DNA of 64,000 bases from Archilochus colubris (lineage: Eukaryota > Chordata > Aves > Apodiformes > Trochilidae). Under the pieces are notes generated by a model that saw only the letters and a program-made list of their open reading frames with translations, searched no databases and was not told the DNA's origin. Where the stretch lies: contig CM041084.1 of assembly GCA_023079485.1 (NCBI GenBank), positions 119,768,467 to 119,832,466 on the forward strand, read 5' to 3'. Both the position numbers and the translations under genes were made by a program. This document shows positions 11,611 through 25,200 of the stretch, one piece after another (positions within the stretch are counted from its first letter, which is position 1; each line of letters begins with the position of its first letter).

Positions 11611-14600
11611 AAATCCCTCTAAAATCTTTCTTTGGGAGCTGACTGCAGAGAAAAGCAGTGCTTTTCAAAAAGATGTACCTGAAATTTTCAATGGAGAAGT
11701 GTCCTAGGTAAAAATAGGAAAAAAGAGAGAACCTAAAATTTAGAGATTCAGATAAAGAGAAGATCTGCCACAATACTACTAGCACAGCAGACTCATCATC
11801 ATCTTTGTGATGAATTACAGATTTCCTACATTTTCTTACAAAACCTGTTTTGACTCATAATTGTGCATCATGTAGACTGATTTCTTTCTATATGTACTTA
11901 GAAATGTTGTTGAAAAAATACTTACCAGTTATTTATCAAAAGTGTTTTGATAAGACTGTGTATGTTACAAATTCTAAAAATAAAATTGATTCGAATTGAT
12001 CAAACTATGGAATTATTGTTACTACTCTGTACATGTCACTGGTACAGAATAACAAACTTTAAATTACTGAGCCATAGACATCTGTTAGTTTCTGAACTTT
12101 TACTCTTATTTTACTGCAGTGAATATGATTCTCATTTTTCTGTACCATTTTTAGGTTGTGTTTGTGCCATATGGGCATCTACTGATATTTGGGAAAAACT
12201 TAGAATAGAGTCACTTTGACGTACAAACCTGAATGTGACTGAATTCTTTTTTCTCTCTTTATTCCTAATTTGCATTGAATATGGTCTGTGCAGGCAGAGG
12301 AAGGACAGAAACTGGGCAGTGCCTTTGTTTTTGCTACATAAGGCACTGAATTCTGCTGCACCCTTGTGAAACTGTTGAATATGTCCCTCAAAAATTCATT
12401 TGTTTGCAAAAATGTCAGTATTATTGCCTTGAGATGTGATAGATGTATTTTAGTGTCAGGCCATGGTTCCTCCTGCAGACTGCCTACTGCTCCTTCAATG
12501 CAGGACAGAAAAGAAATGCTACAAAATAATCAAGAATGGCTGTAACTCTGGGAGTGAGCAGGACCTTCTCTGATCTATACCACTTGAGGAGTCCTCCTCA
12601 CCCCCACTTATTGGAGTCTCCAGCACACCAGCACTGGTTTAAATGTCTCTGCTTCTAGTGCAGTGAAGAAATGAGTCCAAAAGACCTCCTTTTTTCCCTG
12701 ACTGATTGAAAATGTTAGACAAAATTCTCTGAGCCAGATTCTGGGTGGGTATTAGTCAGCACATATACATCAGCTGAGCTCTTCTTCTCCTCAGCAGTTA
12801 GCTCTTCTTATGGAAATATCTTACCATAAATAAAAATGGTTGGTTTATTCTTACCTCTGCCATGAGTGAATTGGCAGAGGTTGTGCATGAAGGGAAGGAG
12901 AGTGGGGTCCTGACACCTCGAGTGTTCTCTGAGCACCCTCTCACCCTGGTGCCAGCCCATGGGGGCATCAAACTTTGGAGACAGCTCTCAGGGAGACCCT
13001 CACTGGTTGCTTGGCTCTTGTGGGAAGGTCCAGCCAATGGCCTGATGAACACGTGTGCCAGGCATTGCTCCTGCCAGGCTGGAGGGGAAGAGGCAGAGAG
13101 TGATTTGAGGGTGGAGGGTGATTTGTGCTCACAGCAGTGCCCTAAGCCAGCTCCAGCCCCTCACAGGAAGGTCTTAGCTTTTTTGCTCCACTGTCCTCGA
13201 CTGTGCATGACACACAGGTCAGTCATATGGTTGGACTGCTGTGACCAGTTGTGTATGAGCCACATCACCTAATAAATGCTAAATGACAGTGTTTACTTTG
13301 GAAAACAGTGGTAATGTTCAGGAGTGACTGAGAGGTCATTTTTGTCAGTTCTTCTAAATACTCGACACAACTCCGTGGTTAAATCTAGTTTGTTTTTCTT
13401 GAAATTACAGTGTTACATTCAGGAAAACATTTTGTCCTGTATTTCAAGCCTAAGTAGAGAGCAGTGGCTTATTTATTTTTTTTTTCCACATAGAAATGTG
13501 CTTGTTAGAGCGCTAATTTAATACACTCAGTTCATCAATGATTTCCAGTACTCTGATTCATGTGATGGATCAAATTCCACCGGAGTAAATGAACTGTAGA
13601 ACATAGCCTTCTTCCTACAACACGTGTCTCCAGGCACTAGAAATGTACTGATACTGAAACAAAAATAAGTGAAGCCCCTGTTGTGAACAGAGAAGAAGCC
13701 AAGCGTGGTTTTGCTCAACTGACAAGCTTGGGAAGTCAAGAGACAACTTAATTGAACAATGAGTTCATCGCCTAGATGAAGTCTCAAGTTACATGGATGA
13801 CAAAACCCCCAATTATTAAAAAAAAAAAACCAAACCCCACACTATTTCTTGCAGCAGAAGTAGCATGTAATTATTAGAGGTTGGGTTTTCTTGCTTTCAC
13901 AGCTCAAGAGAAGGACTAAAGTCTAACTGCAATTGACCCAGCATGAATTAATTGTACTTTTTCATAGTGCTGGTTTAGAAATCATTTGCATCTTGAGAGT
14001 CACTATATTTTTCATAGATTATAAAGAACAGTTTCAGAAGAATATCTGTCTTACATCAGACAGGAAAAATATCTTAGCCCTTTTCTACACCTCCCTTTCC
14101 CTCCTTATAGTTATTTTTCTTCTTAGCCTGGCTTTCTCTGTTCCTAGTAGGCAGGTTGCTGGTGAACAGACCATGTAAATCCCCTGAGTTCCTGTGTGCT
14201 GCCTGGAGAAACAAGACTCCCAGACTTTGCAGAAAACTCCATAAAACAAAGGATTGGGAAGTTACTGAGGCGAAGACTGGAAGTGTGATGTCTGCCCTTG
14301 GCTCTCCCCATGACACTCTGAGCTTCTGCAAGTCAGAGCAAAGCCCAGGCCCTCCCATGTGTCCACTTGTCCCCAGTGCTGCTTCTGACAGTGCAAGCAG
14401 CAGCTTCACCCCAGAGTTGAGCCTTAAGCAAAATGAGAACTTTTCTTCCAAACTTCTTTCACTACCTAACTAAACTTAACTACTCATTGCTACCACTAGC
14501 TGTTTCTAAGGGTGAATAGCCCAGACCTTTATTTGCCTGTCTTCTGATTTATGCTGTGCAAGGGCCCCCAAATCTTATATTATTATATTCAGATTTATGT

Positions 14601-15228
14601 CCCCTTGAAATATATTTCCCTGTGTTGGGTCAGACTCCATGGAGTAAACTCAACTGAAAAGGATCCTTTCAAGACCTTTTGGCAGCAGCTCTTGAGCTCC
14701 CACGTGTTGGTGGACAGCAAGCAAAAAAACCCCAATTATATTCAGTGAGCTCCTGGGCTTGTTAATGCCATGAGCCCCATGGTAAAGGAAATTCCAACAT
14801 TTTTCTCTTTAACTCTTGCCATAAACACTGGGAAGGCTGTCTCAAATCTCTCCACACACTCTGTATTCTGGTGATAATATCTAAATAGAAATATTTGCAA
14901 GTTTGTGAACATAAATGAAACTGAACAGAAAAGGTTTTTTTTGTGAATAGGAACGTTCCTGGAATTTACAGGAACTCCCACATCTGTTTCCTGGTCTGAT
15001 ACTCTTCTTGGTTTCAGAATTTCACCCGTTTTCATGTATTTGGGGAACAGTCAGACAGACCAAAGAGAGCCCCACATTTGTCAGTTTACTGTCAGGTAAC
15101 TTCTGATTTTCTCTTTGGTTAAAAAAAAGAACAAAATTATATCAAATTTGAGATTCAGAGGCTATGTACACAACCAGTTTATACACTGAAGGGAGTTGAC
15201 TGGTGGGACATTACTAGAACCTTGATTA

Positions 15229-15256
15229 ATTTAAATTTAAACTAAATTTAAATTTA
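15229..15256. repeat. AT-only palindrome
   Basis: Repeated AATTTAAATTTA arms around a short AACTA centre form an AT-rich inverted repeat, possibly low complexity. Confidence 0.7.
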
Positions 15257-16734
15257 AAGTTAAATTTGTGAGAAAACAGAGAGAATAGCAATATGGCTGC
15301 AGAAGACAGAAAATCATCCAGTATATTCTAAAAAATTGATTATAAAGAGCTACAGCAAGATCTTATGGTGACAATATAAAAAGGCAGATGAAATCAGTGG
15401 TGTTAAGGACAAAAGATGCACATGGGAAAAAGGAAGTTCAACATGTGGCAGACTTGTCTAACTTACTGGAGTGAGATTTTTGGGGAGCAGCTGTGATCTT
15501 CTGAAGTGTCAGTTCAGGGCTCAGTGGTGATACAGAAGATACACAGACAATCAGGAATTCTGTAAGCACTATTGAGAGGCAGGCTCATTGGATTATTAAT
15601 TGCTATTAAGTTACAGAACTCTGTTTTGTACCACTAGAGATGCAAATAAAGTGCAGTACATTTGTGTAGAAGGTAAAAGTAAAGCAGTATTGATTTTGTC
15701 TTTTGAAATGCTATTACAAATCTGATTTTGTCAACATACTGAAGCTCAAGTCTCCAGATTATTAAATTTATTAAATTTATTTCAATGGTTCTGGAAATTG
15801 TAATGCAGAAAATTTTTTAAAGGTCTCATTCTGTCATAAAGATGTAGGGGCTTTTGATATCTGAAGTAATTCACAATCTCTCTCAAGAATGATTGCAGTG
15901 TCTTCAACAAAAAAACACTTAAACCTCTTTAAGAAGAAAAAAAGGAAAAATAGGAATCTGAACACTTGAGCTCAGTTGTGAAACCACTTTGTTTTTTCCT
16001 ACACTTACTGACGTCTGTGGGATTTCTACATCAGCCTTAAAAACAATAAACTAATTAAGGTTATGAAATGGATACAGTAACTGGCATTTTAATTATTGGT
16101 TGGAAGTTACGAGATATGAACACAAGGCATTAAGAAGTGAAAGCTGAATTTGGGATGCACTCCAGGTTTATTATGTCAGAGTTGCACTGATCTGTCAGAA
16201 AAGTATGAACTGAGACACTGTTTCCACATTTTTAAAGAGACATATTAAGTGTTCCACTTAACTAAATAAATTGGTTTGCTTTCAGATGTACAGCCTGTAC
16301 AGCAGGCTAGAAGTCTGTTTATAGTATAGACTTGCCATCCCTAGATATTCAAAATTAATGTATCAGAGCATTAAAACCATGACATTTTGCAATACACCAA
16401 AATACAGTTGGTTTTTTTTATTTTTTTTTTGCTTTCTGAATTTTCTTGTGCTTGAAAATGCCATGTTTTCTGTCCTTTCTTTGTAACCACAAGATATAAA
16501 CAACCTTTTTTTTTTTTTTCTTTTTTCATTTTAATGCAATTGAGTGCCTTCAGGAGTTGAAGTCTCATTGTCTAGTGAGATATGTCTAGTCCTAACAGAT
16601 ATGAATATCTGTGATTATGAGATATCCCAAGACTTTTCCAATAGGAAAGTGAGAACCAACAGCCAGATGGTTGACAGGCAGGTAGATAGTGTCTTGAGAA
16701 AGCTGGAGTCCAAAGCCCTACAGGGCTCACAGGG

Positions 16735-16829
16735 CTCTAGGATGCAGATGTGATTCCCAGTAGATGTGATTTTGGTAAACATTTTTATTCCAGAGATAGA
16801 GGTAAATTTCTCTTTTAAAACATAGCATT
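16735..16829. repeat. Dispersed direct repeat, copy A (94 bases)
   Basis: 'CTCTAGGATGCAGATGTGAT' through 'TTTTAAAACATAGCATT' recurs at 17880-17973 at roughly 90% identity. The shared core is CCCAGTAGATGTGATTTTGG. The family is unknown. Confidence 0.92.
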
Positions 16830-17879
16830 ACAGGGCTGTGCCTGTGAGACTGATGTTTGGTTTGTTGGCTGGATTTCTCCAGCCATCTCCAGGCAAGATG
16901 AAGAGCACCAAGCTCCCTAAGACACAGCTCTGGTTGTTCCATTGGTGGTTGTGACCCCAGCATGCTGCCTAGATTTTCTCCCATCATCTTCTCCTTAAAG
17001 TTTATATTTAACTCCAGAAAATTATGGCTACAATAGTAATCAAGGATGAGGGCTACTATTCTAAATGCTGGGGTTTTCTTGGCCTTTGTAGTTGGAAGAA
17101 AGCCATGATTTACATTTTGCTTTGGATGGACACTGCCAGAGAGATTAACTGGATTTAAGTACAAACTTATGGGATAGATGGATCTGGAGGATGTTTCTGC
17201 CCACAATGAGAAAGGTGCTTTGTATTTTTAAAATAAGTTCCCTCTCTCTTCATGTCCATGGAAGGACCACTGATACCTTGCTTGGCCACGATGGCTTGGG
17301 CTGCAGTGCTGCTGGCAGCTGACCAGACCTTGCTGAGGCTGGAGAGGGGAGGAACTGCATAAATTCTGCTTTTCCCCAAGCCTAAACTGCTGCTCCTCCT
17401 CTGTTCCAGGTTTTGGGATTCAAAGGTCAACAAAATGTGCTATCATGAAGAGAAGATGCCTTTTAGAATATCTCAAGAAAAACATCCAATTAGTTTCCAA
17501 AGAGCCACTTCTGTAAAGACACTTCTAGGACCCTGGCAGCCTTCACCTAGAAATCAATCTGACTTGGATTTACTTTGCTCAGCAACACTCACACCTTTTT
17601 GCTTGGTGGTTGTCACTTTTGGGTTATTTCAGGAGAGTTATGAGACTTCCATGATATGATACTGCCAGACCCCACATATCAGCAAAATGACCAAACTCCA
17701 GAGCACTGAAGTGAGCTGGAGGTCTGACCACAGGACTGTGAAGCAGGGCTATGCTTATCTGGTGTCCCAGACAGATTGTTAGTTGGGTTCAGCAATGGAA
17801 TTTTGAAAGTGAATATGGAAAAGACTGTAGTGAAATGGGTTGTGTGTACACTTACACAGCTGGTGTGTGCCTGCATTTC

Positions 17880-17973
17880 CTCTAGGATGTAGATGATTAT
17901 TCCCAGTAGATGTGATTTTGGTAAGCATTTTTATTCTAGACATAGAGGTGAATTTCTGTTTTAAAACATAGCA
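17880..17973. repeat. Dispersed direct repeat, copy B (94 bases)
   Basis: Second copy of the repeat at 16735-16829, in the same orientation and 1145 bases further on. Its end merges into a perfect hairpin (17962-17989). Confidence 0.92.
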
Positions 17974-17989
17974 TTTTTGCTATGTTTTA
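17962..17989. repeat. Perfect 12-bp inverted repeat
   Basis: TAAAACATAGCA, a TTTT loop, then TGCTATGTTTTA. It sits exactly at the end of repeat copy B. It is not followed by a known gene. Confidence 0.9.
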
Positions 17990-18879
17990 GTCTAAAAAGA
18001 CTAAAAATATATAGCTCTGAGGAAATGCTTTATTTTGTGGATGCATTAAAAAATCAGACCACCAAAGACAGGCTGCGGTTCAGTATAAATACTCAAAACA
18101 CATCTCCCAAAGAGCCTAATTTGCAGATGTCCACCAACAACACTGGTGCTGGCTGAATTTTTCACCTGCTAATTTAAGCACTAAAGCACCAGCCTGGCAA
18201 TATTAGGATTTTGATTCCTCTTGATTCAGCAACCAATTGCTTGTATCCCAAGGTGCACTACTGAACAAGGGCCACACATTTTCCTCCAGATTGACTGTAA
18301 AGAGAGTAACAACGTCCTGCATATTTTGGGCAGAGCACGCCTGTGATTTGTGTGTGCAATAGAACTTCATGTTGAGCATGCAGCACTGCTAAGTTATGAG
18401 ACTGGTTTATTCAGATTTCTGCCTTTATTTATCTGTCCCTTACACCCATCTTTTAAATACACCAGAATACTTCCAAAAAGAAATGCATCAACAGACCAAA
18501 ACCTTATAGCATCCTATGTTAACAGTCTCTGTCAGAAAGTAACAAATTCTATATGAAGTTGAAACTGCTGCAAGAATATCACTAATGAGACATGCAGAAA
18601 AATTTTGGCTAACACCTTTACCCTCCATTTTGGAAACAGTGTCATGAGAATGACTGAGACTTTGTGACCTCAGCATCTGTTCCCCCTTCTCCCTATACAG
18701 TGTTTTCATTTAAAATAAGTCATGAAGGTCTGAAACGTTTTATTGAGTAATCTACTTTTGCATTACATGGAGTAAGTATAATAAAAACGAAATGTTAAGA
18801 AGTCAAATTTCTTAGGGAAAAATAAACTTCTCAAACCACAAGCCCAGAATACATCTGGATCAATGTTTTGCAAAATTTC

Positions 18880-19265
18880 TCTGTTGGGCTTCTCTCACAA
18901 GGAAGAGAAGTAGTACTACATGTGACCTTTGTTGTAGCGGGAGGAGCCATTCTTGCTCCTGAAGCTCGACGAGCTGCTGGTCTCTTCCAGGACTCCAGCC
19001 ACCACACAGCGCTTCCAGGGTAGAAGTGTAGTGGGAAGAGCCTTTCTTGCTCCAGAGGCTCAACGAGCTGCTGGCCTCTCCATGCTTCACACCAGAGTGA
19101 GCTTTGCTCCCTCTGTGGGTGTGGGTTCCACCTTTATTGGCCCCCTGGTCTTGCTCATGCCCAATAGGGGCCTGTCCTAATCAGGCACAGGTGGACTCAC
19201 ACCCACTCTTTGGCAACTCAAGGCACCTGGTTTATCTTGTTTCTCTACACTTTGTGACAAGAATC
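18880..19265 (-). mobile_element. Possible solo LTR-like block
   Basis: Read on the minus strand, the block starts near TGTAGAGAAACAAGATAAAC, has CCAATAAAGGTGG (a possible polyadenylation signal) in the middle, and ends near TTTTGCAAAACA, giving a TG...CA layout of about 380 bases. It includes the 94-base-period repeat. I see no target-site duplication and recognise no LTR family. The call is structural only. Confidence 0.25.
18934..19079. repeat. Two copies of a 52-base segment, period 94
   Basis: 'GTAGCGGGAGGAGCCATTCT' onward (18934-18985) and 'GTAGTGGGAAGAGCCTTTCT' onward (19028-19079) align through GAGCTGCTGG at over 80% identity. The block is GC-rich compared with its surroundings. Confidence 0.88.
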
Positions 19266-22200
19266 TCCTGTCCACATATTAGCAGGTATGCTAATACAGC
19301 CTGCTGGAAAGGTACCATCCAAAGACAGGCCTTTGTCTACCTGTTATTAGCATAAGCCTGCTTATGAGATTGTATCTAAACCATCTTTCACCTTGGACTT
19401 GTCATGGATTTTCTCTCCAGTGAATCTGAAGTCATCTCACCTGAACTGTGTGAACATTCATTAGGGGAATTTGTGTCCCTGGAGAGGTTGGAGACCAGGA
19501 TGAGCAGATGCCCTGAAAAGCAGTGCTGGAGGTTCTGGTGCAGTGCAGCCATAGCTGTGAGAAAGCGACATGAATCTCTGGAGCTCCTTTAAAACCCTTA
19601 AGGCCCTTTGTAAACTGGTCTTCTGTGAGGCACCTTGATGGTATCATTATGATGAGCTAAGAAAAAGTAGTTTGCAGCTGAATCTGTCGTGGGTGCCTGG
19701 AGGGAATCTCCACTTATCTAAGGGGAAGCTGAGGCACCCATGATGGCTGGAAGTTTCTGTTTCATCCTCAAGTTAATTGCAGGAGAGTTCAAATTATAAA
19801 ACCTCATACTTATTTGCAACCATATAATCTGGCATGGATGAACTGTATCATCAAGAAGAGTTTACCTAGGATCTGGTAATTTTTGTAGCTGGAATTAAAA
19901 TTTTGTATTTCATTCATACAGCAGTACTTTTACTTGCTGCAGGCCAATACATATTCCTAAATAATTTATAGAGAGTGCATTTGAGCTGACACTGAAGAAC
20001 CTCATAAATTATGTTCAGATTGGTTAGCTCACTCTCATTTAGAAGATCAAATAGATATTGAAGGTAAATATATGTCTGATGAAATGGCCACTGTCAGAAT
20101 TATAAGCTTTTTTACATTCCTCTTTTATTAGGATATATTAGCATGTAGAGTCAGTCATAAGGAAAGATTTGATAATTCTTGCAGGGACTGAAAATTTATG
20201 TAGCAGAGTAATTCTTTTCATTCTTGCTTTCATAGCATAATTTAGTAAATATTATTTTTAAACCAGACTGATCTCTATTCTCTCTGCTGGTAGCAGTGTG
20301 AGCGGAGTTACACGCTTCTTTCTTGCTGAATACAAATGTGAAATGGCTTATGCAGATCTCATATTATGCTGATATATTGAAAACCTAGAACACAGAGACA
20401 CCAGGAAATAGCCTGTACTTTAAACACTTTTGTAGTCATTGCCAGGAAAATTCAAACCTATTCAGGTTTACTTAAAAATCAAGAACATACAATATATAAT
20501 TTGGTCTTGGACTGCTAAGCTTGGCTCTTTTTTTGGCTGATAAACATAGCCCACATACTTACAGTATCTTTATGGGATCCAAAGCTTTTATTTTTCATTT
20601 TCAAACAGGCCTTCAGATCTCTTAAGAGTTCCCTTTCACAGCTAGGTGGAGACTTGCTATGAAAAGAAGAGACCACGTTCAATCACATTAGCCAAATCAG
20701 CTGATGATCCAATTTTTCATCTCAATAATTGGGATGCAAGTTCTGAGAAGCCCTTAATAGCCTTGGGATGAAAAATTTGCTTAAGAGAGCTGTCTGTGGT
20801 TTGTTTGTCTGCCTGGATGCTGTTACGCTCTGCCAGACCCTCAGGACAGTTTGAAGTTAGCAAGCAGTATAATGAAGTAATGATAATTTTAATGGTGATT
20901 TAAATTCACTAATTATTTCCAGCACTAGGTAACTATTTTGCTGAATAGTTGTGAACCAGAATGTAATCAAATAATGCCAATTATTTTTTCCCTTCCTATC
21001 ATGGCTGTGTTGATACTAATGTAGCTCCGAGCAGCGATGACTCTGAACAAGAAAAACAACAGTCAGAATATACAAACAGTGAGCCTACAGCTCTGGTATG
21101 GATATGCTGTCACCCTGTAGGGCCTCAGTGGAAGATACTTTTCATGTTCCCACTGTGCTTGCACAAGAATAGAATTCAGTTCAAACAGGTCCTCAAATGG
21201 GAGCAGAGTCTTTTTCTGGGCTGGATGCTCACTGCCCAGCACTGCCTGGGACACCTGTCTGCTACAGAAGGTTTTGCTTATGCTTGGTATGTTATTTTTT
21301 TCAGACAGATAGCTCTTATGGCAAAAATCTCCTACCCACCTCTGTTATTTCTAAGCTGGGAAGCTGTGCTTCCAGTTCCCTCAATAGGACCCCTGAGTGC
21401 AGGGACTTCAGGACACCAAGGAGCTCAGATGCTGATTGCAATCCGTGAGCTTTCCGGTAAAAGAGCTCCTTGGGTTTGGAAACAATGGAGCCCATTTGCT
21501 TAGCTCACCAGATTTCTGCTCTCCTTCTCACTGTCCTGGCTCCATCTGTTTCCCCAGTTTCCTGCTTTCATGCTCTTCTGGGCTGATCATTAGACCTGCC
21601 CCAACCATCCCCTCAGAGGGAGCTCATTTGGATGTGTTTTCTCTAGCTTCGCTTTGCTTTGCAGTACTGCAGATTTTGGAGCCATTTCCTGATTGTTTCC
21701 CATACTTCTTGCTCTTGAGGAGTTTCTAAAAGTAGGGTGGACTGACATAGTCTGCTAACTAAAACATGAATCCTTTTTTTCTCAGCTGGAAAAGAAGAAA
21801 GTAATATTACAATGGAAAAAAAAATCACATCTTCAGGTAGACTTTAAGTTATGAAAAGAACGAAGTAAATATATTTACTTGTAAGCTCAACAAGGGAAGT
21901 ATATGCTGTGCAAAATAAAAGCATGAAGTCAGTCCTGCACTTTGCACCTAAAAATGTGCACTTTGCTATCTTAGAAAGAAGCTGGCTTTTCTTGCTGTTT
22001 ATTAATAAAATTTTTTTAATTGAAGTGCTAGCTATAAGCATGTAGCCTGTCATAGCTGACAGGGAATGGCATCCTTTTATATCATTATGAATTTTCTATG
22101 CAATCATTTGTTTGCATATGCATTAGTTTTGTACATATAAAATGTAAGTGACTTTAGTCCAAAAACTTCAAAGGGATTTAAAGTACAAAATAATATGAAT

Positions 22201-25200
22201 TCCTTTCATTCAGTATTTATCCTTTTAAAAATTTATCTGAGGACACAAGGGGAAAAATTTATGGTTGTTTAGCTGGTTAGTAACAGCTAGTGATATTTTA
22301 TTTTAGTTGTCTTCTCATTATTAATACAGCAGATAGTTACTGTAGTAACATTCATAAAAATAAATTAATGTAATGTTCCCATCTTTCATGCTTTAACTGG
22401 AATTTCACTGTAATTTAGCACAACTGACATGTTCATTTGAGCCAAAGTACTGTTAATACCTGAGTTAAACACAATAATTCTCTTTATGCCTGAGCTCTAG
22501 GATATTATTTGCACTGGTTGCTTTAAAGTTGCATGGTCCTGAACTAAGTATCCAAAAATGTTGAAGAACTTCAAAGGGTCATAATGCTCAAGTAATCCAA
22601 CAAGTATTAACAGTCTCTCTTCCCTAAAAAGAGAATAATTATGCAACAAATTAATTTGCCATAGTAAATAATCCGCTGACATTTACAATAAGCATCCCTA
22701 TTGGAGGCTGAAACAAATATTAGGTTGCACATAAAACTATAAATAGTAAGAATTTTGATGCCAGGCAGTTTCAAAATACTATGGAAAATAGATGAGTGGT
22801 GGCTACGTGAAATAAATTTGTAGGTCCCAGACACAGGAGCACTAGAAGAGCACAACTATCTGTGAAAGCCCATCACACCCTGTGCTGCTGCTGGAGGGTG
22901 TTGGGCCTTATATCCTATGTCTGAATAAAATGAAGTGTCTGATGTTTCTTTTTAATACGTTGAGCTTATCTCAGCTGGAGGGAACCCCAGCATGAAATCT
23001 GATTTAAAGGCTGAAGCACAGTGTATGGGGGTTGCTGTCTCTCCCCGACTGCCATGGATAGTATGGACAAGAACCCCTTGTAGGACGGAGACAGTGATGG
23101 AGTAGTTGGGGTGGTGTGGGACCTTCTAGGCAGAGTATTGTGCAATTTTGTCTTCGCTCACCTCTGCACATCTCAGCTGCCCTGTGAGGTTTCTGGCCAA
23201 AGCTGCCCATTGTGCCCCTTCCCTCAATGGAAGTTCTGAGTCCTTCCTTTGTCTGGTTTCATGGATGTACTCTGGATGCTGGAAGCAGCAGCCTCATAGT
23301 TGAGCTGCAGGGGAGGCAGCAGGACTCAGAAAGTGACAATAGGGATTAAAGCTGCAAGCAGAGAGTGCTCTTGAAAGAGGGAAAATGCTGTGCAAAATCC
23401 AGTGCTTTGAGGTGATGTAGTAGTATCAGGCCCTGACTGCAAATTACCACAGACCCTGCACAGGTTTGAGCAGCCCATGCTGCTGTGCCCCTGACTTGTG
23501 TGGCTCACAATTCCAGAACACAAGCATGTGAGTGCCAGCTTTCTGGAGCCCTGAGGATGGAAGTTTCCCACATCTCACAAGACCCAGCCCCCTTGTTGCT
23601 CTTTCACCTCATCCTAACACAGGCTGACTCTATGTGCAGCCTCTCTCTCCAGCTGCCACCATAAAACTCCTTTTGCTTCTGACAGAAAATGAGGTCCAGG
23701 AATATCCAAGGTTCGTCTTGAGTAAACCAGACCCTGAGCAGCACACAGGACTGGCTGCAGGTTTGCAGCAAGGGATCCTCCTCAGCGAGATCTCAACCTA
23801 TCATCCTTTCCCTCACAAAAAAATGAGCACTTTTGTAAGCTGCATTGCATATGATTTTCTTACGGTTGATAATTAATTGCATATATTAGTGGTGCATGTA
23901 CACAGATGTAAAGGCAAGTAAAAGAGAGCATTATTTTTATAAGTTTTCTTCTTTCACAGACTTCTGATGAGCATTCCCCATAATCCAAAGATCCAAGAGC
24001 AGGCCATGTAGCCAAACTTTGATCCTGCAGAGATTTGCAGGTGAAGCCCTGCTCATAATGGTTTGATTGCCCTGGAATGCTACCAATGCAAAGCTAAAAA
24101 GGGGAAAGTCAGGAGACAGAGGATGGGGGTGAACTGGACAAGGCTTTGGGGGAGCAAAGTGGGCTGTGTAGTGAGTGACATCTGTGATGGGCAGATTTCT
24201 GCTGAGAAATGAAGGCTAGTGTGGAGGGAGACATTAGAGCAAGTCAGATTCCTGGGAAGTTTAACACAAGTCCCAAAGCAGGATGCTCTATCACAACTGA
24301 AAAAGGATAGAGAAGAGTTTTGAACATCCTGGTGTTTAATACTACCTGCTCAGCAGCAGCAATACTAAGTAAAAAAAAAAAAAGAGAAAGGGGATATGGC
24401 CACTGCAAGACAGCGGTTTGAGGACTGAGCTCTATTGATTTTTTAATCTGCTTATGAATCAGGGATATCTCTGACACATAAAATTAATTATCTGAAATGT
24501 CAAGGTAGGTGTGTGAAGCCAGTGGTTAGATTTGGAAGGCCAAATGCCTGGAGGGCTCCCCACATCAAGTGCTGTGGGGAGAGGGGACTGACTCTTGCTG
24601 ACAGCATTAGCCTGGGAAAGCTGAAGATAGGTAGGAGAGGCATGGGACTTGGGCTCACCTAAACTCCTACTGCAGCAAGGATGCATTTAATGACAATATT
24701 CACAGGGTTACTCAGCAGAAAAGAGAGATCAGCACTCTCCTGCCATTGAACACACATAATTGACTGCAAGGAATAGGAAGAAATTCTTACTTTCTTGCTT
24801 CAGGGTTTAGTTTGATATCTCTGGTGCAGGTCCCCTTCGTATTTCCTACTTGCTTTTGTAGCTACTTCATTTAATGTTTAACTGATGAATATGCCCATGT
24901 TTTTTCCTGCATGGCTCTTTAAATAGTGTGTTGCAAAGGCCTCAGCTTTGAATGGCAGTGGTATGTGGAGTCCTGATAGGTTGGACAATTGCCATAAGTG
25001 CTTTGTTAAAATCCTGGACTCCAGGCAGAGGCAAAATTTGGCATAGTGTTAGGAAATCAGGATACTGCTTTGAAGTTTCATGTTTGACTACATTGACTAC
25101 GGCACAGATCCTGTTACTCTGAAAAGGTGTAAAGTCTGCAGAAATGCCTACGTAAGAAATGAAATCTCAACAGTAGCACATACATTTAAATGACACAAGC

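Noticed and set aside
12862..13272. 136-codon plus-strand open frame in a slightly GC-rich patch
   Set aside because: No recognisable domain, and no splice acceptor or polyadenylation signal in a sensible place.
16727..17206. 159-codon minus-strand open frame
   Set aside because: No family resemblance, no splice or promoter context, and it overlaps one of the 94-base repeats. The length is within chance for a 64-kb window.
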